From Streptomyces hygroscopicus (GTDB taxonomy: Bacteria; Actinomycetota; Actinomycetes; Streptomycetales; Streptomycetaceae): a DNA stretch of 64,000 nt. This document shows, piece after piece, positions 41,869 to 53,300 of this stretch; the stretch's first letter is position 1, and every line of letters begins with the position of its first letter. The notes beneath the pieces are model-generated. The model was not told where the DNA came from. It made no database searches and was given only the letters and a program-made list of their open reading frames with translations. Made by a program: the position numbers and the translations under genes. The stretch covers positions 8,618,001-8,682,000 of the forward strand of contig CP018627.1 in assembly GCA_002021875.1 (NCBI GenBank). Reading direction: 5' to 3'.

Positions 41869-42393
41869 ATGAGCACGACCCAGAGCGAGAGGCTGCGCGG
41901 ACTGCTGGAACCGCTCGTCAGCGCGCGAGATCTGGATCTGGAAGAGGTCGAGGTGACACCGGCCGGGCGGCGGCGTGTGCTGAGAGTGGTCGTGGATTCC
42001 GACGACGGCGTCCAGCTGGACACGTGTGCGGAGCTGAGCCGGGACATCTCCCAGACTCTCGACGACACGGACGCGATGGGCCAGGTCCCGTATGTCCTCG
42101 AGGTCACCTCTCCCGGCGCCGAGCGCCCCCTGACCGAGCCGCGCCACTACCGCCGCGCCACCGGCCGCCTCATGCGAGCGCGGCTCACCGACGACGGCGA
42201 GCTGGTCGCCCGGATCGTCGCGGTGGACGACGAGGGGCTCGATCTGGAGGTCCCCGGCGTGAAGGGGCGCAAGCCCACCGCCAGACGGCTTGCCTTCGAG
42301 GAGATCTCCAAGGCCCGGGTGGAGATCGAGTTCAACCGCAAGCCCGAGGAGAAGACCGCGGGCGAGGACGACGAGAGCAAAGAGGAGGCGTAG
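41869..42393 (+). CDS. rimP: Ribosome maturation factor RimP
   Basis: Assembly factor for the 30S subunit, 174 residues, cytoplasmic. The N-terminal domain includes [20 protein letters not shown] and [20 protein letters not shown], the RimP signature. The C-terminal SH3-like domain spans about 95-150, and the acidic Lys/Glu-rich tail is typical of actinobacteria. First gene of the rimP-nusA-ylxR-infB cluster; two bases separate its stop from the nusA GTG. Confidence 0.93.
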   Translation: MSTTQSERLRGLLEPLVSARDLDLEEVEVTPAGRRRVLRVVVDSDDGVQLDTCAELSRDISQTLDDTDAMGQVPYVLEVTSPGAERPLTEPRHYRRATGRLMRARLTDDGELVARIVAVDDEGLDLEVPGVKGRKPTARRLAFEEISKARVEIEFNRKPEEKTAGEDDESKEEA

Positions 42394-42395
42394 CC

Positions 42396-43388
42396 GTGGA
42401 CATCGACATGAGTGCCCTGCGGGGTCTGGTGCGAGAGAAGGAGATCTCCTTCGACCTGCTGGTCGAGGCGATCGAATCGGCGCTCCTCATCGCCTACCAC
42501 CGCACCGATGGAAGCCGTCGCCGCGCCCGGGTGGAGCTGAACCGCGACACCGGCCATGTGACCGTATGGGCCCGTGAGGACGCCGAGGATCTGGAGGAGG
42601 GGCAGGAGCCCCGCGAGTTCGACGACACCCCCTCCGGTTTCGGCCGGATCGCCGCCACGACCGCGAAGCAGGTCATCCTGCAGCGGCTGCGGGACGCCGA
42701 GGAGGAGATCACCTTCGGCGAGTACGCGGGGCGGGAGGGCGATGTCGTCGCCGGCGTCGTCCAGCAGGGCAAGGACCCGAAGAACGTGCTGGTGGACATC
42801 GGCCGTCTCGAGGCGATCCTGCCGGTGCAGGAGCAGGTCCCGGGCGAGGACTACGCGCACGGCACCCGGCTGCGTACGTACGTCGTACGAGTCGTCAAGG
42901 GCGTGCGCGGCCCGTCGGTGACTCTTTCGCGTACGCATCCCAATCTGGTCAAGAAGCTCTTCGCGCTCGAGGTGCCGGAGATCGCGGACGGTTCGGTGGA
43001 GATCGCGGCGATCGCCCGCGAGGCGGGCCACCGCACCAAGATCGCGGTCCGGTCGACCCGTTCGGGGCTGAACGCCAAGGGCGCGTGCATCGGTCCGATG
43101 GGCGGCCGGGTGCGCAGCGTGATGGCCGAGCTGCACGGCGAGAAGATCGACATCGTCGACTGGTCGGACGACCCCGCTGACCTGGTGGCGAACGCGCTGT
43201 CACCCGCGCGGGTGAGCAAGGTCGAGGTGGTCGATCTGGCGGCCCGCTCGGCCCGCGTCACCGTGCCCGACTACCAGCTGTCCCTCGCCATCGGCAAGGA
43301 GGGGCAGAACGCCCGGCTGGCGGCCCGGCTGACCGGCTGGCGGATCGACATCCGGCCGGACACCGAGCAGTCGGGTGATCAAGGCTGA
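42396..43388 (+). CDS. nusA: Transcription termination/antitermination factor NusA
   Basis: RNA-polymerase-associated elongation factor of 330 residues. The N-terminal RNAP-binding domain ([20 protein letters not shown]), an S1 domain ([20 protein letters not shown]) and two KH domains ([40 protein letters not shown]) are visible. It lacks the C-terminal acidic repeats of enterobacterial NusA, as usual in actinobacteria. The GTG at 42396 follows GAGGAGG by eight bases. A perfect hairpin begins right after its stop. Confidence 0.95.
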   Translation: MDIDMSALRGLVREKEISFDLLVEAIESALLIAYHRTDGSRRRARVELNRDTGHVTVWAREDAEDLEEGQEPREFDDTPSGFGRIAATTAKQVILQRLRDAEEEITFGEYAGREGDVVAGVVQQGKDPKNVLVDIGRLEAILPVQEQVPGEDYAHGTRLRTYVVRVVKGVRGPSVTLSRTHPNLVKKLFALEVPEIADGSVEIAAIAREAGHRTKIAVRSTRSGLNAKGACIGPMGGRVRSVMAELHGEKIDIVDWSDDPADLVANALSPARVSKVEVVDLAARSARVTVPDYQLSLAIGKEGQNARLAARLTGWRIDIRPDTEQSGDQG

Positions 43389-43419
43389 TTCAGGCCGGAT
43401 CCGTGGGATCCGGCCTGAA
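43389..43419 (+). terminator. Perfect 14-bp hairpin between nusA and ylxR
   Basis: TTCAGGCCGGATCC (43389-43402), loop GTG, GGATCCGGCCTGAA (43406-43419), starting on the base after the nusA stop. Because ylxR and infB continue the conserved cluster, it may act as a partial terminator or NusA-responsive attenuator. Confidence 0.7.
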
Positions 43420-43484
43420 ATCGAGTGACGATTCGATCACTCCCCCCAAGGGGTGAGGTCGGTATGGGGAGGTAGACTTAAGCA

Positions 43485-43772
43485 GTGTCTGGCCGCACGC
43501 GAGCTGGTGCCTGCCCTGAGCGAACCTGTGTGGGTTGCCGGGATCGGGCGGCCAAGAACGATCTGCTGCGCATCGTGCTGGTCGAGGGTGTTTGTGTCCC
43601 CGACCGGCGCGGTACGCTCCCCGGTCGGGGTGCTTATGTTCACCCCACACGGGTCTGCCTTGACCTGGCGGTTCGCCGCCGGGCCTTTTCCCGGGCCTTC
43701 AGGGGGCCGGGGGCGCTCGACACCACGGCGCTCCGCCGGTTTGTCGAGAAGGGTGAGCAGGCGACACCCTGA
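43485..43772 (+). CDS. ylxR: YlxR-family RNA-binding protein (DUF448)
   Basis: A small basic protein of 95 residues in its usual place between nusA and infB. The signature RTCVGCRDRAAKNDLLRIVL starts near residue 13, followed by LPGRGAYVHPTRVCLDLAVR. The family is thought to bind RNA or act on nucleoid/RNase P functions; the precise role is unsettled. The GTG at 43485 is 12 bases after GGAGG, a loose spacing. A 158-bp spacer follows, before infB. Confidence 0.9.
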   Translation: MSGRTRAGACPERTCVGCRDRAAKNDLLRIVLVEGVCVPDRRGTLPGRGAYVHPTRVCLDLAVRRRAFSRAFRGPGALDTTALRRFVEKGEQATP

Positions 43773-43848
43773 GTAAGAAGTTGGAAGAGAACGGCACGGG
43801 ACACCGTGCGGTCAGGTACCTCGCGAGTCGGAAGTAGGTCGAGATTGC

Positions 43849-43881
43849 GATGAGCACTCGATGAGTACGCGATGAGTACGC
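43849..43881. repeat. Three 11-bp tandem repeats in the infB leader
   Basis: GATGAGCACTC (43849), GATGAGTACGC (43860) and GATGAGTACGC (43871) are in exact tandem. A small stem GGTCCGG/CCGGACC (43897-43903 with 43911-43917) follows before the infB ribosome site AAGGAG. This may be part of infB translational control. Confidence 0.6.
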
Positions 43882-43930
43882 CCATGAAGTAGCGACGGTC
43901 CGGCGACAACCCGGACCTAAAAGGAGCGAA

Positions 43931-46900
43931 GTGGCTAAGGTCCGGGTATACGAACTCGCCAAGGAGTTCGGAGTTGAGAGCAAGGTCGTCATGGCCAAGC
44001 TCCAAGAACTCGGTGAATTTGTACGTTCGGCGTCCTCGACGATCGAGGCGCCGGTTGTGCGCAAGTTGACTGACGCATTCCAGGGTGGCAACGGCTCCGG
44101 CCGTGCCGCCGGTAAGCCTTCGGCGCCGCGCAAGGCGACGCCCAAGCCGCCGACCCCCGGTCCGGCGGCTGCGGCACGTCCGGCCGCCCCCAAGCCCCCG
44201 ACGGCGCCCGGCCCCAAGCCGGCCGCCGAGGGCCAGCGCAGCACCCCCGGTGCGGCGCCCACTCCGGGTGCGGCGCCCACGCCGGGCCCGCGTCCCGCGC
44301 CCGCTGCCCGTCCGGCGGCCCCCGGCCCCAAGCCGGGCCCCGCGCCGGCGGCTCCGGCGCAGCCCGAGTTCACCGCGCCGCCGGCGGCCCCGAGTCCCGC
44401 CAGCCCCAAGCCCGCCGCGGCCAAGCCGGGCGCGCCCGCCAAGCCGGGCGCCACGCCCGGTCCGCGCCCCGGCGCTCGTCCGGGTGCACCGGGCCAGGGC
44501 CAGGGCGGTCAGGGTCAGGGTGGCCAGGGTCAGGGTGGCCAGGGCGGTCAGGGTGGTGGCCGTGGCGGTCCGCGTGCCGGTGGTCAGGAGCGTCCGCGTC
44601 CGGGTGGTCCCCGTCCGGCCGGTCCCCGTCCCGGTAACAACCCCTTCACCTCCGGTGGCTCCACCGGTATGGCGCGCCCGCAGGCGCCCCGTCCCGGCGG
44701 CGCCCCGCGTCCCGGCGGTCAGCCCGGCGGCGGCCCGCGTCCGCAGGGCGGCGGCCAGGGTGGTCCCGGCCGTGGCCAGGGCGGTCCCGGCGGTCCCCGT
44801 CCCACTCCGGGCCAGATGCCCCGTCCGCAGGGCGCCCAGGGTGGCGGCCCGCGTCCGGGTCCCGGCGGCGCGCGCCCGAACCCGGGCATGATGCCGCAGC
44901 GTCCGGCTGCCGGCCCGCGTCCGGGTCCCGGCGGTGGCGGCGGCGGTCGCGGTCCCGGCGGCGGCGGTCGTCCCGGCGGTGCCGGTGGCGGTCGTCCCGG
45001 TGGCGGCGGCGGTTTCGCCGGTCGTCCGGGTGGTCCCGGTGGCGGTCGTCCCGGTGGCGGCGGCGGTTTCGCCGGTCGTCCGGGTGGTCCCGGTGGTGGC
45101 GGCGGCTTCGGTGGCGGCGGTGGCCGTCCCGGCTTCGGCGGTCGTCCGGGTGGTCCCGGTGGCCGTGGTGGCACGCAGGGCGCGTTCGGCCGTCCCGGCG
45201 GTCCGGCGCGTCGTGGCCGTAAGTCGAAGCGGCAGAGGCGCCAGGAGTACGAGGCCATGCAGGCCCCGTCCGTCGGCGGTGTGATGCTGCCGCGCGGCAA
45301 CGGCCAGACGGTCCGGCTGTCGCGGGGTGCCTCGCTCACCGACTTCGCGGAGAAGATCAACGCCAACCCGGCGTCGCTGGTCGCCGTGATGCTCAACCTC
45401 GGCGAGATGGTCACCGCGACGCAGTCCGTCTCCGACGAGACGCTGCATCTCCTCGCCGACGAGATGAACTACAACGTCGAGATCGTCAGCCCGGAGGAGG
45501 AGGACCGCGAGCTTCTCGAGTCCTTCGACATCGAGTTCGGCGAGAACGAGGGCGGCGAGGAGATGCTCGTCGCGCGTCCGCCGGTGGTGACCGTCATGGG
45601 TCACGTCGACCACGGTAAGACGCGACTGCTGGACGCGATCCGCAAGACGAACGTCCTCGCGGGCGAGGCCGGCGGCATCACCCAGCACATCGGTGCCTAC
45701 CAGGTCTCGACCGAGGTCAACGAGGAAGAGCGCAGGATCACCTTCATCGACACCCCGGGTCACGAGGCGTTCACCGCCATGCGTGCCCGTGGTGCCAAGT
45801 CGACCGACATCGCGATCCTCGTGGTGGCGGCCAACGACGGTGTGATGCCGCAGACGATCGAGGCGCTGAACCACGCCAAGGCGGCCGATGTGCCGATCGT
45901 GGTCGCGGTCAACAAGATCGACGTCGAGGGCGCGGACCCGACCAAGGTGCGCGGTCAGCTGACCGAGTACGGCCTGGTGGCCGAGGAGTACGGCGGCGAC
46001 ACCATGTTCGTCGACATCTCCGCCAAGCAGGGGCTGCACATCGACGACCTGCTCGAGGCCGTCGTCCTGACCGCGGACGCCTCGCTCGACCTGCGCGCCA
46101 ACGCGGAGCAGGACGCGCAGGGCATCGCGATCGAGGCGCACCTCGACCGTGGCCGCGGCGCCGTGGCCACCGTGCTGGTCCAGCGCGGCACCCTGCGGGT
46201 CGGCGACACGATGGTCGCGGGCGACGCCTACGGCCGCGTCCGGGCGATGCTCGACGACAACGGGAACGCGCTGGAAGAGGCCGGCCCGGCGACCCCGGTC
46301 CTGGTGCTCGGTCTGACCAACGTGCCCGGTGCGGGCGACAACTTCCTCGTCGTCGACGAGGACCGCACCGCCCGCCAGATCGCCGAGAAGCGTGCCGCCC
46401 GCGAGCGGAACGCGGCGTTCGCCAAGCGCACCCGCCGGGTCTCCCTGGAGGACCTGGACAAGGTGCTCAAGGCCGGTCAGGTCCAGCAGCTCAACCTCAT
46501 CATCAAGGGCGACGCGTCCGGTTCGGTGGAGGCTCTCGAGTCCTCGCTGCTCCAGCTCGACGTCGGCGAAGAGGTCGACCTGCGCGTCCTGCACCGCGGT
46601 GTGGGTGCGGTCACCGAGACCGACATCGACCTGGCGACCGGCTCCGACGCCATCGTCATCGGCTTCAACGTGCGCGCCGATGGGCGTGCCACGCAGATGG
46701 CCGAGCGCGAGGGCGTGGACGTCCGGTACTACTCGGTCATCTACCAGGTGATCGAGGAGATCGAAGCGGCCCTGAAGGGCATGCTGAAGCCGGAGTACGA
46801 AGAGGTCGAGCTCGGTACGGCGGAGATCCGCGAGGTCTTCCGCTCGTCCAAGCTGGGCAACATCGCCGGTGTGCTCATCCGCTCCGGCGAGGTCAAGCGG

Positions 46901-47098
46901 AACACCAAGGCCCGCCTCGTCCGCGACGGCAAGGTCATCGCGGAGAACCTCAACATCGAGGGTCTGCGCCGCTTCAAGGACGACGTCACCGAGATTCGCG
47001 AAGGCTTCGAGGGCGGTATCAACCTCGGCAGCTACAACGACATCAAGATCGACGACGTCATCGCGACGTACGAGATGCGCGAGAAGCCGCGCGGCTGA
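43931..47098 (+). CDS. infB: Translation initiation factor IF-2
   Basis: GTPase that places initiator tRNA on the 30S subunit; 1055 residues. Residues 1-60 form an IF2_N helix domain ([20 protein letters not shown]). About 60-430 is a long Pro/Ala then Gly/Arg/Pro-rich linker with many GGRPGG and GGFAGRPGG repeats, typical of Streptomyces. A second IF2_N is at about 445-500. The G domain has [17 protein letters not shown] (G1), [11 protein letters not shown] (G3) and VAVNKID (G4). Domains II-IV follow to MREKPRG. The GTG at 43931 follows AAGGAGCGAA. Confidence 0.97.
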   Translation: MAKVRVYELAKEFGVESKVVMAKLQELGEFVRSASSTIEAPVVRKLTDAFQGGNGSGRAAGKPSAPRKATPKPPTPGPAAAARPAAPKPPTAPGPKPAAEGQRSTPGAAPTPGAAPTPGPRPAPAARPAAPGPKPGPAPAAPAQPEFTAPPAAPSPASPKPAAAKPGAPAKPGATPGPRPGARPGAPGQGQGGQGQGGQGQGGQGGQGGGRGGPRAGGQERPRPGGPRPAGPRPGNNPFTSGGSTGMARPQAPRPGGAPRPGGQPGGGPRPQGGGQGGPGRGQGGPGGPRPTPGQMPRPQGAQGGGPRPGPGGARPNPGMMPQRPAAGPRPGPGGGGGGRGPGGGGRPGGAGGGRPGGGGGFAGRPGGPGGGRPGGGGGFAGRPGGPGGGGGFGGGGGRPGFGGRPGGPGGRGGTQGAFGRPGGPARRGRKSKRQRRQEYEAMQAPSVGGVMLPRGNGQTVRLSRGASLTDFAEKINANPASLVAVMLNLGEMVTATQSVSDETLHLLADEMNYNVEIVSPEEEDRELLESFDIEFGENEGGEEMLVARPPVVTVMGHVDHGKTRLLDAIRKTNVLAGEAGGITQHIGAYQVSTEVNEEERRITFIDTPGHEAFTAMRARGAKSTDIAILVVAANDGVMPQTIEALNHAKAADVPIVVAVNKIDVEGADPTKVRGQLTEYGLVAEEYGGDTMFVDISAKQGLHIDDLLEAVVLTADASLDLRANAEQDAQGIAIEAHLDRGRGAVATVLVQRGTLRVGDTMVAGDAYGRVRAMLDDNGNALEEAGPATPVLVLGLTNVPGAGDNFLVVDEDRTARQIAEKRAARERNAAFAKRTRRVSLEDLDKVLKAGQVQQLNLIIKGDASGSVEALESSLLQLDVGEEVDLRVLHRGVGAVTETDIDLATGSDAIVIGFNVRADGRATQMAEREGVDVRYYSVIYQVIEEIEAALKGMLKPEYEEVELGTAEIREVFRSSKLGNIAGVLIRSGEVKRNTKARLVRDGKVIAENLNIEGLRRFKDDVTEIREGFEGGINLGSYNDIKIDDVIATYEMREKPRG

Positions 47099-47113
47099 CA
47101 AGCGGCTGTCCCA

Positions 47114-47155
47114 CCGGGGCCGGTCGGCGGAGAAATTTCCGTCGATCGGCCCCGG
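47114..47155 (+). terminator. Hairpin after infB
   Basis: CCGGGGCCGGTCGGCGG (47114-47130) pairs with CCGTCGATCGGCCCCGG (47139-47155); G-U pairs replace two positions and a short internal GAAA/TTTC segment can extend the loop side. It begins 15 bases after the stop and separates infB from ylxP. Confidence 0.6.
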
Positions 47156-47222
47156 CCCTTGCGTGTACGGTGCGAGAAGCCCGCATTCACAAAGGCCCCA
47201 CGGGTGGCTTGACCCGGACCGC

Positions 47223-47519
47223 ATGTATGTAGGGACGTTGTCCTTTGACCTGCTTCTCGGCGACGTACGGTCGTTGAAGGAGAAGCGCTCCGTCGTCCGC
47301 CCGATCGTCGCCGAGCTGCACCGCAAATTCGCGGTGAGCGCGGCGGAGGTCGGGGACCAGGACCTCTACCGCAGGGCCCAGATCGCCCTGGCGATGGTCT
47401 CCGGGGACGCGGGCCATCTCACGGACGTGCTCGACCGCTGCGAGCGGCTGGTGGCGGCGCGGCCGGAGGTGGAGCTGTTGTCGGTGCGACGGCGGTTCCA
47501 CGGTGGCGATGATGAATGA
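47223..47519 (+). CDS. ylxP: DUF503/YlxP family protein
   Basis: A 98-residue cytoplasmic protein found between infB and rbfA in many bacteria. MYVGTLSFDLLLGDVRSLKE and KRSVVRPIVAELHRKFAVSA match the DUF503 start. Function not established; a ferredoxin-like fold is expected. The ATG at 47223 has no clear ribosome site, so initiation may be leaderless or weak. rbfA begins 69 bp after the stop. Confidence 0.88.
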   Translation: MYVGTLSFDLLLGDVRSLKEKRSVVRPIVAELHRKFAVSAAEVGDQDLYRRAQIALAMVSGDAGHLTDVLDRCERLVAARPEVELLSVRRRFHGGDDE

Positions 47520-47588
47520 GGGCCGGATCGGCGGTGGCAGACCGCCGCGGCAATCGATGACTGACGCGAAGAAGAGAGAAGAAGACGC

Positions 47589-48125
47589 ATGAGCGACACC
47601 GCGCGGGCACGCAAGCTGGCGGACCGCATCCGGGTCGTGGTCGCGGAGACTCTGCAGCGGCGGATCAAGGACCCGCGGCTGGGCTATGTGACCATCACCG
47701 ACACCCGGATCACCGGTGATCTGCGGGAGGCGACCGTCTTCTACACGGTCTTCGGCGACGACGAGGAGCGGGCGGCCTCCGCCGCGGCCCTGGAGAGCGC
47801 CAAGGGTGTGCTGCGGTCGGAGGTCGGACGCCAGACGGGGGTGCGCTTCACCCCGACCCTGACGTTCGTCCCGGACGCACTGCCGGAGAACGCCCGCACC
47901 ATCGACGACCTGCTCGCCAAGGCCAGGGAGGCGGACGCCCAGGTGCGCGAGGCGTCCTCGGGCGCCAGCTACGCCGGCGACGCCGATCCTTACCGCAAGC
48001 CGGGCGAGGACGAGGACGACGAGGAGCCCGGCACGGACGACGCGGAGCCCGGCGCGGACGGCGACGGGCTCGGCACGGACGGCGACGGGCTCGGCACGGA
48101 CGGCAAGGGTTCATCGGACGTATGA
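47589..48125 (+). CDS. rbfA: Ribosome-binding factor A
   Basis: 30S maturation and cold-adaptation factor, 178 residues. The KH-like core (1-115) shows [40 protein letters not shown] and [12 protein letters not shown]. Beyond about residue 120 there is a non-core acidic tail ([20 protein letters not shown]) ending in two perfect 21-bp tandem repeats (48060-48101) encoding GDGLGTD. The stop overlaps the truB start (ATGA). Confidence 0.94.
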   Translation: MSDTARARKLADRIRVVVAETLQRRIKDPRLGYVTITDTRITGDLREATVFYTVFGDDEERAASAAALESAKGVLRSEVGRQTGVRFTPTLTFVPDALPENARTIDDLLAKAREADAQVREASSGASYAGDADPYRKPGEDEDDEEPGTDDAEPGADGDGLGTDGDGLGTDGKGSSDV

Positions 48126-49057
48126 CGCGAAAGGGCAGGGCCGGTTCCGGGGCACCGGACGGCCTGGTGATCGTCGACAAGCCGGCCGGTTTCACCTCGC
48201 ACGACGTCGTCGCCAGGATGCGCCGCTTCGCCGGCACCCGGCGGGTCGGCCACGCCGGGACGCTGGACCCGATGGCCACGGGCGTGCTCGTGGTCGGCGT
48301 GGAGAAGGCGACCCGGCTGCTGGGCCATCTGGCGCTGACCGAGAAGGAGTACCGGGCCACCATCCGGCTCGGCCAGGCCACGGTCACCGATGACGCGGAG
48401 GGCGAGATCACCGCATCGGACGGCGCCGCCGGGGTCGAGCCGGGCGCCGTCGAGGCCGGGATCGAGGAGCTGACCGGGGACATCCAGCAGGTCCCCTCGA
48501 AGGTCAGCGCCATCAAGATCGACGGCAAGCGCTCCTACGCACGGGCTCGGGAGGGCGAGGAGTTCGCGATCCCGGCGCGGCCGGTGACCGTCTCCTCCTT
48601 CGTCCTCCACGACCGCCGCGAGGCCAAGGCGGCGGACGGCACCACCGTCCTCGACCTGGACGTCACGGTGGTGTGCTCCTCCGGCACCTACATCCGGGCG
48701 CTGGCGCGCGACCTGGGCGCCGGACTCGGCGCCGGCGGCCATCTGACGGCCCTGCGCCGCACCCGGGTCGGCCCGTACGGACTGGAGGCGGCCAGGACGC
48801 TGGAGAGCCTGGAGGAGTCGCTGGAGATCATGCCCATCGCCGAGGCGGCGGCCGCCGCCTTCCCGCGCTGGGACGTGGACGATCACCAGGCCCGGCTGCT
48901 GGGCAACGGCGTGCGGATCGACATGCCCTCGGGGGAGGGGGCGCTGGATCCGGGTTCGGGTCCGGGGCCGGTCGCGGTCTTCGGACCGGAGGGGCGTTTT
49001 CTGGCCCTCGTGGAGGAGTCGAAGGGCAAGGCGAAGAGCCTGGCCGTCTTCGCATGA
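48122..49057 (+). CDS. truB: tRNA pseudouridine-55 synthase
   Basis: Makes pseudouridine at position 55 of the tRNA T-loop; 311 residues. The catalytic Asp is in [19 protein letters not shown]. Other TruB landmarks are [38 protein letters not shown] and [15 protein letters not shown]. The C-terminal PUA-like part carries a short Gly/Pro-rich loop. The start overlaps rbfA by four bases. A 209-bp spacer without a clear gene precedes ribF. Confidence 0.96.
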   Translation: MTRKGRAGSGAPDGLVIVDKPAGFTSHDVVARMRRFAGTRRVGHAGTLDPMATGVLVVGVEKATRLLGHLALTEKEYRATIRLGQATVTDDAEGEITASDGAAGVEPGAVEAGIEELTGDIQQVPSKVSAIKIDGKRSYARAREGEEFAIPARPVTVSSFVLHDRREAKAADGTTVLDLDVTVVCSSGTYIRALARDLGAGLGAGGHLTALRRTRVGPYGLEAARTLESLEESLEIMPIAEAAAAAFPRWDVDDHQARLLGNGVRIDMPSGEGALDPGSGPGPVAVFGPEGRFLALVEESKGKAKSLAVFA

Positions 49058-49266
49058 GGCCATCGGGCCGTGTCGGGGCCAGGGCGCCGCGGTGTGTCAT
49101 GACTGACTCCGTGCTGCGTTGCGAGCGCCAGGACCGGCCGCCTACGGTGGCTTTCCGGCCGGTCCGGGCGCTCGTGGAGACCACCGATGCGAGGCGGGCG
49201 ACCGGGGCATGGCAGTCTTAGACCTGCGAAGTCGACAGACAAAGGTTCGGGCGAGGAGCGGGCAAA

Positions 49267-50223
49267 GTGCAGCGCTGGCGTGGCTTGGAGGACATCCCTG
49301 AGGGCTGGGGGCGCAGCGTCGTCACCATCGGTTCCTACGACGGGGTGCACCGAGGGCACCAGCTGATCATCGGCCGTGCCGTGGCACGGGCGCGTGAGCT
49401 GGGCGTACCGGCGGTCGTGGTCACCTTCGACCCCCATCCGAGCGAGGTCGTGCGGCCCGGCAGCCATCCACCGCTGCTGGCCACGCATCAGCGGCGCGCG
49501 GAGCTGATGGCCGGGCTGGGCGTGGACGCGGTGCTGGTCCTGCCGTTCACGGCGGAGTTCTCCCGGCTCACCCCCGCCGACTTCGTCGTGAAGGTGCTGG
49601 TCGACAAGTTGCACGCACGGGTCGTGGTGGAGGGCCCCAACTTCCGCTTCGGCCACAAGGCCGCCGGGAACGTCGCGTTCCTGCGCGAGCTCGGCACCAC
49701 CTACGACTACGAGGTCGAGGTCATCGACCTGTACGAGCGCGGCGAGGCGGGCGGCGGCGAGCCGTTCTCCTCCACGCTGGTGCGCCGACTGGTCGCCGAG
49801 GGCGATGTCGCGGGCGCGATGGAGGTCCTCGGCCGGCCGCACCGGGTCGAGGGCGTGGTGGTGCGCGGTGCGCAGCGCGGCCGTGAACTGGGCTTCCCGA
49901 CGGCCAACCTGGAGACCCCGCCGCACACCGCGATCCCGGCCGACGGCGTCTACGCCGGGTGGCTGACGGCGCGGGGCGAGGCGATGCCCGCGGCGATCTC
50001 GGTCGGCACCAATCCGCAGTTCGACGGGACCGAGCGGACGGTCGAGGCGTATGCGATCGACCGGGTCGGACTGGATCTGTACGGACTCCATGTCGAGGTC
50101 GACTTCCTGGCCTATCTGCGGGGCCAGGAGAAGTTCGACTCGATCGAGGCGCTGCTGGAGCGCATGGCGGCCGATGTGAAGCGGGCCCGTGAACTCGTCG
50201 AGGAGCACGGCAGCAGCCGCTGA
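49267..50223 (+). CDS. ribF: Bifunctional riboflavin kinase / FAD synthetase
   Basis: Converts riboflavin to FMN and FMN to FAD; 318 residues. The FAD-synthetase half begins SVVTIGSYDGVHRGHQLIIG, with the HxGH-type nucleotide motif, and VVVEGPNFRFGHKAAGNVAF. The riboflavin-kinase half starts near residue 185 with GRELGFPTANLETPPHTAIP and DGVYAGWL. The GTG at 49267 has GAGGAG eight bases upstream. No FMN riboswitch was recognised in the spacer. A very strong terminator follows. Confidence 0.96.
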   Translation: MQRWRGLEDIPEGWGRSVVTIGSYDGVHRGHQLIIGRAVARARELGVPAVVVTFDPHPSEVVRPGSHPPLLATHQRRAELMAGLGVDAVLVLPFTAEFSRLTPADFVVKVLVDKLHARVVVEGPNFRFGHKAAGNVAFLRELGTTYDYEVEVIDLYERGEAGGGEPFSSTLVRRLVAEGDVAGAMEVLGRPHRVEGVVVRGAQRGRELGFPTANLETPPHTAIPADGVYAGWLTARGEAMPAAISVGTNPQFDGTERTVEAYAIDRVGLDLYGLHVEVDFLAYLRGQEKFDSIEALLERMAADVKRARELVEEHGSSR

Positions 50224-50238
50224 GGCGACGTGCGGTGT

Positions 50239-50294
50239 GCCCGTGAGGCACGCCGTGCGGTGTGCGGTGCGCCCGTGAGGCACGCCGTGCGGTG
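50239..50294. repeat. 24-bp direct repeat after ribF
   Basis: GCCCGTGAGGCACGCCGTGC plus four more bases occurs identically at 50239-50262 and 50271-50294, a 32-bp period, just before the terminator. Likely a local duplication. Confidence 0.75.
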
Positions 50295-50300
50295 AACGTG

Positions 50301-50344
50301 GATGCGCCCCGTGGGCCCGGTGATCCGGGCCCACGGGGCGCATC
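50301..50344. terminator. Strong bidirectional terminator, perfect 20-bp stem
   Basis: The arm at 50301-50320 (GATGCGCCCCGTGGGCCCGG) is an exact reverse complement of 50325-50344, with a TGAT loop. It lies between convergent ribF and the MinD/EspI-like gene and isolates the translation cluster from the secretion locus. Confidence 0.92.
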
Positions 50345-50374
50345 GCTTCCGCTTGCTACTGCTGTAGCCCCTTG

Positions 50375-53300
50375 CTACTGCTGCGGCCCAGGGGGCTGCT
50401 GCTGCCAGGGCTGCTCCGGCTGCCCGGGCTGACCCGGCTGGACCTGCTGCCACGGCTGGCCGGGCTGCGGCTGCTGCCCCTGCCCGTAGGACTGCTGCCA
50501 GCCTTGCTGGCCGCCCTGCTGACCGCCTTGCTGCGGGTATCCGGGGTACTGCGGCTGCTGCCCCTGCTGAGGCGCGTAGGAGCCCGGATAGGGCTGCTGG
50601 CCGGGGTAGGGCTGCTGGGCCTGTCCGGGCATCGGCGGGGCCACCTGCGGCGGCTGAGCCCCGCCGTCGCCCGTCCACAGCCCCTGCTGCTGCTGGGCGC
50701 GGGTGAAGTCCTCCGCGACCATGGCCGAGAGGTTGAAGTACGCCTCACGGGTCTTGGGCCGCATCATGTCCAGGTCCACCTCGGCGCCCGCCGACAGATG
50801 CTCGTCGAACGGCACGACGATCACCCCGCGGCAGCGGGTCTCGAAGTGGGACACGATGTCCTCGACCTTGATCATCTTCCCGGTCTCCCGGACTCCGGAG
50901 ATCACGGTGATGCTCCGCGAGACCAGATCCGCGTAGCCGTGCGCGGACAGCCAGTCGAGGGTGGTGCTGGCGCTGCTCGCACCGTCCACGGAGGGCGTGG
51001 AGATGATGATCAACTGGTCGGCGAGGTCGAGGACGCCGCGCATGGCGCTGTAGAGCAGGCCCGTGCCCGAGTCGGTGAGGATGATCGGGTACTGCTTGCC
51101 CAGGACGTCGATGACGCTGCGGTAGTCGTCGTCGTTGAACGTCGTCGAGACCGCCGGGTCCACGTCGTTGGCGAGGATCTCCAGCCCCGACGGCGCCTGT
51201 GAGGTGAACCGCCGGATGTCCATGTAGCTGTTGAGATACGGGATCGCGGTGACCAGGTCGCGAATGGTCGCCCCGGTCTCCCGCCGCACGCGCCGGCCGA
51301 GGGTGCCCGCGTCCGGGTTGGCGTCGATCGCGATGACCTTGTCCTGGCGCTCGATGGCCAGAGTGGAGCCGAGCGCGGTGGTCGTCGTGGTCTTGCCGAC
51401 ACCGCCCTTGAGGCTGATCACCGCGATGCGGTAGCAGGAGAGCACCGGCGTACGGATCAGCTCCAGCTTGCGCTGCCGCTCCGCCTCCTCCTTCTTGCCG
51501 CCGATCTTGAAGCGGGAGGGGCCGGGGGTGTTCTTCTTCGGCTTCTGCTTGCCCTTGATCAGCCGGTCCGAGGAGAGCTCGACCGCGGCGGTGTATCCGA
51601 GCGGCGCCCCCGCGCTTCCGCCCTGGCGCCGCTGGTCGGGCGTGACCGTCGGCCAGCCGCCGGTACGGGGATCGGCCGGGGCCGCCGGGGTGGCCGGGGC
51701 GGCTGGTGCGGCGTGGGCGTCGGGACGCGGATAGCCGTAGCCGTCGTGCGCCTGCCCCTGCCCCTGCCCCTGCGGTCCGGGCCCGGGAACGCCGTCGCCG
51801 GGGCGCGGGAAGCCGTAGCCGCCCTGGGCACCCGGACCTTGCTGCCCCGGGAACTGCTGGCCAGGGGGCTGCTGGCCCTGGGCGGGGTCGGTCGGCGCGT
51901 ACGGTGCGGGCTGACCGGGCTGGCCGGGCTGGCCCGGGTACATCGGCTGCCCGGGCTGTCCCGGCTGTCCGGGGTAGTCGGCCTGCCCCGGCTGGGGCGT
52001 GGGATAGGGCTGGAGGTGGGGCTGCTGGTGGTACTGGCCCTGCTGGTCCGGGGCGGGCGGCTGAGGGAAGCCATAGCCGCCCGGGACGGGCATCGGCCCC
52101 TGGCCCTGGCCTTGTACCTGACCGGCCGGGCCGGGTGCGGGCTGGCCCCCGGGTTGCGGATAGCCGTAGTGGGGGCCCTGCGGAGCCGGGGGACCCTGCG
52201 GACCGGGTCCCGGCACGGCCGGGCCGGGCTGCTGATAACCGCCCTGCGGACCAGGCACGTTGGCCGCCGGGGGCTGTGCCCCCTGGGCCTGATCCGGCAG
52301 CGGGGCCGGACCGGGCTGGCCGGGGATCGCACCCGGAGCGCCCTCACCGGGACGCGGATAGCCGTATCCGCCCTGCGGTCCGGGCCCAGGCGCCGCGGCG
52401 GCGGGCTGACCGGGCTGACCGTGCGTCTGGGGCGGGGGAGGCGCCCAGGAGGTGTCCTGGGGCGGGAGCGGCACACCGGCGCCAGGGGGGGCGTCCGTCC
52501 GCTGCTCCGGAACCGGAGCGGGACCCGGAGCCGGAGCGGCGTCCTCGGGCGCGGCGGGTTGGAAGTCCGGGGGCAGGGGCGGCAGCCCCGACTGCGGAAC
52601 GGGCGGCGGAGCCCAGGTGGCGGCGGGCTGCTCGGAGGAGGGCGTGCTCGGCGGCACGGCGTCCTCGGGGATCGCGTCCTGAGGCTCGGCGGTCGCCTGC
52701 CTCAGCTGCTCCATCTCACGCCGCAGCTCGGCCGTGGAGAAGCGCAGCGTGCCCTCGCTGCGCACATCGTCGTCGGTACGGTCGTCCGTGTCCGCGAAGC
52801 CGGAATCGTCAGCGGAATCGGACGCAAGACCAGCGCCGGAACCGGAAGAAGAGCCGGAACCGGAAGAAGAGCCAGAGCCGGAAGAAGAGCCGGAACCGGA
52901 CCCGGGACCAGCCTCCGCGGCCTCGGAGTCCTCACTCCGCCTCTCGGCCACCTCGCGCCGCAGCGCGGCGGTGGAGAACCGCACGGTGGAGTGGCTGACC
53001 ACATCGCCGTTGTCGCTCTCATCGGAGCCGGACTCGGGCTCGGGCGCGGACTCGGGGGCGTCGTCCCGTGGGGCCGCGGCGGGCGCCAGGTTGAAGTCGT
53101 CATCGACGGGAGCGGAAGCGGCGAAGGGAGCCGGAGCGGGAGCCGCGGCAGAGGACTCCGCCTCGACATCGGAAGCCCCGACGGAAGATTCTCGGGGCGC
53201 GGGTTCGCCCTCGGGGTTGTCCGACGCGGCACCACCCGTCACGGAGTCAGCCCCGGGCCGACTACCCCAAACCGGCTCGGAGTCGGGCAAAGGCGGCATG

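Noticed and set aside
43640..47326. A 1228-codon open frame antisense to infB
   Set aside because: It mirrors the GC-rich infB codons, is dominated by Arg/Gly/Ala/Thr runs produced by the Gly/Pro-rich linker, and has no family features.
49058..49266. FMN riboswitch upstream of ribF
   Set aside because: I could not find the conserved RFN-element sequences or its multi-stem arrangement in the 209-bp spacer.
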